Positions 62,409-64,000 of a stretch of 64,000 nt of DNA are shown piece after piece (the stretch's first letter is position 1; every line of letters starts with the position of its first letter). The position numbers and the translations under genes were made by a program. The notes under the pieces are model-generated. The model saw only the letters and a list, made by a program, of their open reading frames with translations. It was not told where the DNA came from and made no database searches. The DNA comes from Symbiodinium natans (taxonomy: Eukaryota; Sar; Dinophyceae; Suessiales; Symbiodiniaceae), in contig CAJNDS010002102.1 of the NCBI GenBank assembly GCA_905221605.1, positions 477,147 through 541,146 on the forward strand, in the 5' to 3' direction.

Positions 62409-64000
62409 GCATCTCACTCCAACTGGCGTAACCCTAAACCCTAAACCCTAAACCCCAAACCCCAAACCCCAAACCCCAAACTCCAAACCCCAAACCCCAA
62501 ACCCTGAACCCTAAACCCTCAAACCGAAGATTGAAGAATTGAAGATCCCTCAGAAAAGTTTTCCCAGGATCTTCGATTTGGGTACCCGAAATTTCAAAAT
62601 CACAAAAACAATTCTAATTTGAAACCTTCGGGCCCTAGGGCCCAACAATTTCCAATTTGAAATCTCCTTCAAGTTTTTGACATTTTGATATCCTGAGACA
62701 TTGGGACTTCACGAGAAGCCCTAAACCCTGCGGTCCTAGGCGATCCGTTGCAGAATCGTCTTGCTGAGCTCGATGCCTGACAGAAAAAAGGAAAAACGAA
62801 AAGTATGGATCCATGGGGGTGGGGGTACCATGTATGTATGTATGTATGTATGTATGTATGTATGTATGTATGTATGTATGTATGTATGTATGTATGTATG
62901 TATGTATGTATGTATGTATGTATGTATGTATGTGTGTGTAATAGAACACACTAGAATAGAACAGAACAGAATAAGAGGGCTCCAAATCCTAACTTTAAAT
63001 CGGGGCTCGAGCATTCACAATTCAGTTTTGTTCGTGGAGTTTCAGGATTTGGTGTGTCCCAAGTGCTTTTCAAAGCCGAAATCGGATGTGCAAACCCTCA
63101 GGTGTGCTGAGGTGAGTCGGCATGCTTGCCTCTGATCTGAAACTTTGAAGCGCCAGCCATTAAACACAATAATAAAACGCAAACCTACGCGCAACCATGC
63201 GGTTCGCGTTGATCGTCTCCCATCTCAGAGTTTCCTCAAAGCCTGAACCCCGAAGCCCTACAAGACCCAAAAACATTCCGGAGCCCGCCCCGCAAGTTGC
63301 CCTGAACCGAAGCTTAATTAACTCGAGTTACAAGTGGAATCAGCCCTGATCTGAGGCTGATTGAGTTGGACCTCGAATCTCACAGTAGCGCAGATGGCGG
63401 TGTGTTTAGCGGTGCGCTTGCCCTGCTTCTCTTCTTGCGCGCTTCCTCTGGGAGTGGCTTTGTGCTTTCCCGCCGTTTTGATAGTTTTCGTGCTCCCGCG
63501 CTGTGGCCTCACTGCCCAACGCCTTCCCTGCAACGTGTTGGTTCCAGGCTCTGGCGCGTGGCTTCCTTGCACATCGCTTTGTGGGAGTGGCACCTATGCC
63601 TGGGCCTTCAAGATGAAAAATTTAACTTTCCAGACATAGCCAAGCTAGGGGCTAAGGCTTGCGAATTCTAAAGCAACACGTGTGCTTCGGGCTCCGGGCT
63701 TTCTCGGCTTCAGCAGCGTGCCGGCAAACTCAAGAACTTCAGGGCTCGTCGGAGTGTCTGCAAAAACAGTTGAAGGCTCCATGCGTATGTTTATGTTTAT
63801 GTTTATGTTTATGTGTATGTTTATGTTTATATAGAAGCTTCCAGGTAAACATTTTGCCGGTTTCTGCTGCATGTTCTGAATGAGGAGATGTGCTTCAACG
63901 TTTTCAAATTCGACCTGCTGATAAGCAAGTGACAGCGCAAAAACCCTATGGTTTTCTCTAAGTCCTGCTTTCTTTGGGGGTCCCTATCATCAGGCGGCCC
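62409..64000. other. TOP3B intron after T25, to the window edge
   Basis: Short CCCTAAA/CCCCAAA block, the ATGT microsatellite and unique DNA from 62.95 kb with overlapping frames on both strands at 63.3-63.67 kb. No exon starting with the expected TDA motif was found. A (TTTATG)n run lies at 63785-63832. Confidence 0.5.
62799..62937 (+). repeat. TA/C-tract motif, copy 3, with (ATGT)n microsatellite
   Basis: AAAAGTATGGATCCAT, G tract, GGTACCATGTATG, then about 27 units of ATGT. Same motif as at 30.36 kb but leading into a tetranucleotide array. Confidence 0.8.

Noticed and set aside
1720-62000. True chromosome end or fusion of telomeres
   Set aside because: Arrays alternate orientation many times, are degenerate, and lie between exons of single genes, so they are internal.
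62828-62937. Tyr/Val/Cys/Met frames across the ATGT run
   Set aside because: Repeat translation on both strands.

Overview
This is nuclear DNA of a dinoflagellate, most likely a Symbiodiniaceae-like or related alga. About half the window is plant/alga-type telomere-like repeat (TTTAGGG and its complement CCCTAAA, exact and degenerate) in both orientations. Between the arrays lie short exon-sized islands. When translated in order on the + strand, these islands join in phase into two conserved proteins. Splice donors are mostly GC and GA rather than GT, and acceptors are AG usually followed by G, which is the dinoflagellate pattern.

Gene 1 is a very large DNA/RNA topoisomerase III-beta gene (TOP3B). 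25 exons are visible from 2003 to 62408; both ends run off the window. The exons carry, in order, the DARQELDLR motif, GPCQ-PTL, LNTVEMLK, the catalytic-tyrosine motif SYPRTET, GDHPPITP, CRHFLA and LMDQHGIG.

Gene 2 is a complete 28-exon gene (10319-39382). It codes for a fused aspartate carbamoyltransferase: a catalytic PyrB part followed by a bacterial-type regulatory PyrI part with an intact Cys4 zinc site. The whole gene lies on the same strand inside one 33-kb intron of TOP3B (8120-41379). The 28 exons sum to exactly 580 codons including the stop.

Intron 14 of gene 2 (23645-31033) holds a mobile-element region with three minus-strand ORFs: an IS1595/Merlin-like DDE transposase, a P-loop ATPase and an acidic serine-rich protein. 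Around them are tandem repeats, an array of five perfect hairpins, and inverted copies of a TA/C-tract motif at both margins. The nesting is therefore three deep: transposon in ATCase intron, ATCase in TOP3B intron.

In about two-thirds of the ATCase introns, and most TOP3B introns, a G-rich TTTAGGG array follows the 5' splice site and a C-rich CCCTAAA array precedes the 3' splice site. Each such pre-mRNA intron could pair end to end and bring its exons together. Inside introns there are also MITE-like foldback elements, homogenised variants of the telomere unit, tandem and inverted satellites around 52-53.5 kb, a retroelement RNase H remnant, and several decayed intronless coding fragments (left edge, 46.9 kb, 54.4-56.9 kb). 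No rRNA, tRNA or CRISPR was recognised.

All calls come from reading the sequence by eye. Splice boundaries were chosen by phase and protein-family continuity, and no alignment or search was run.
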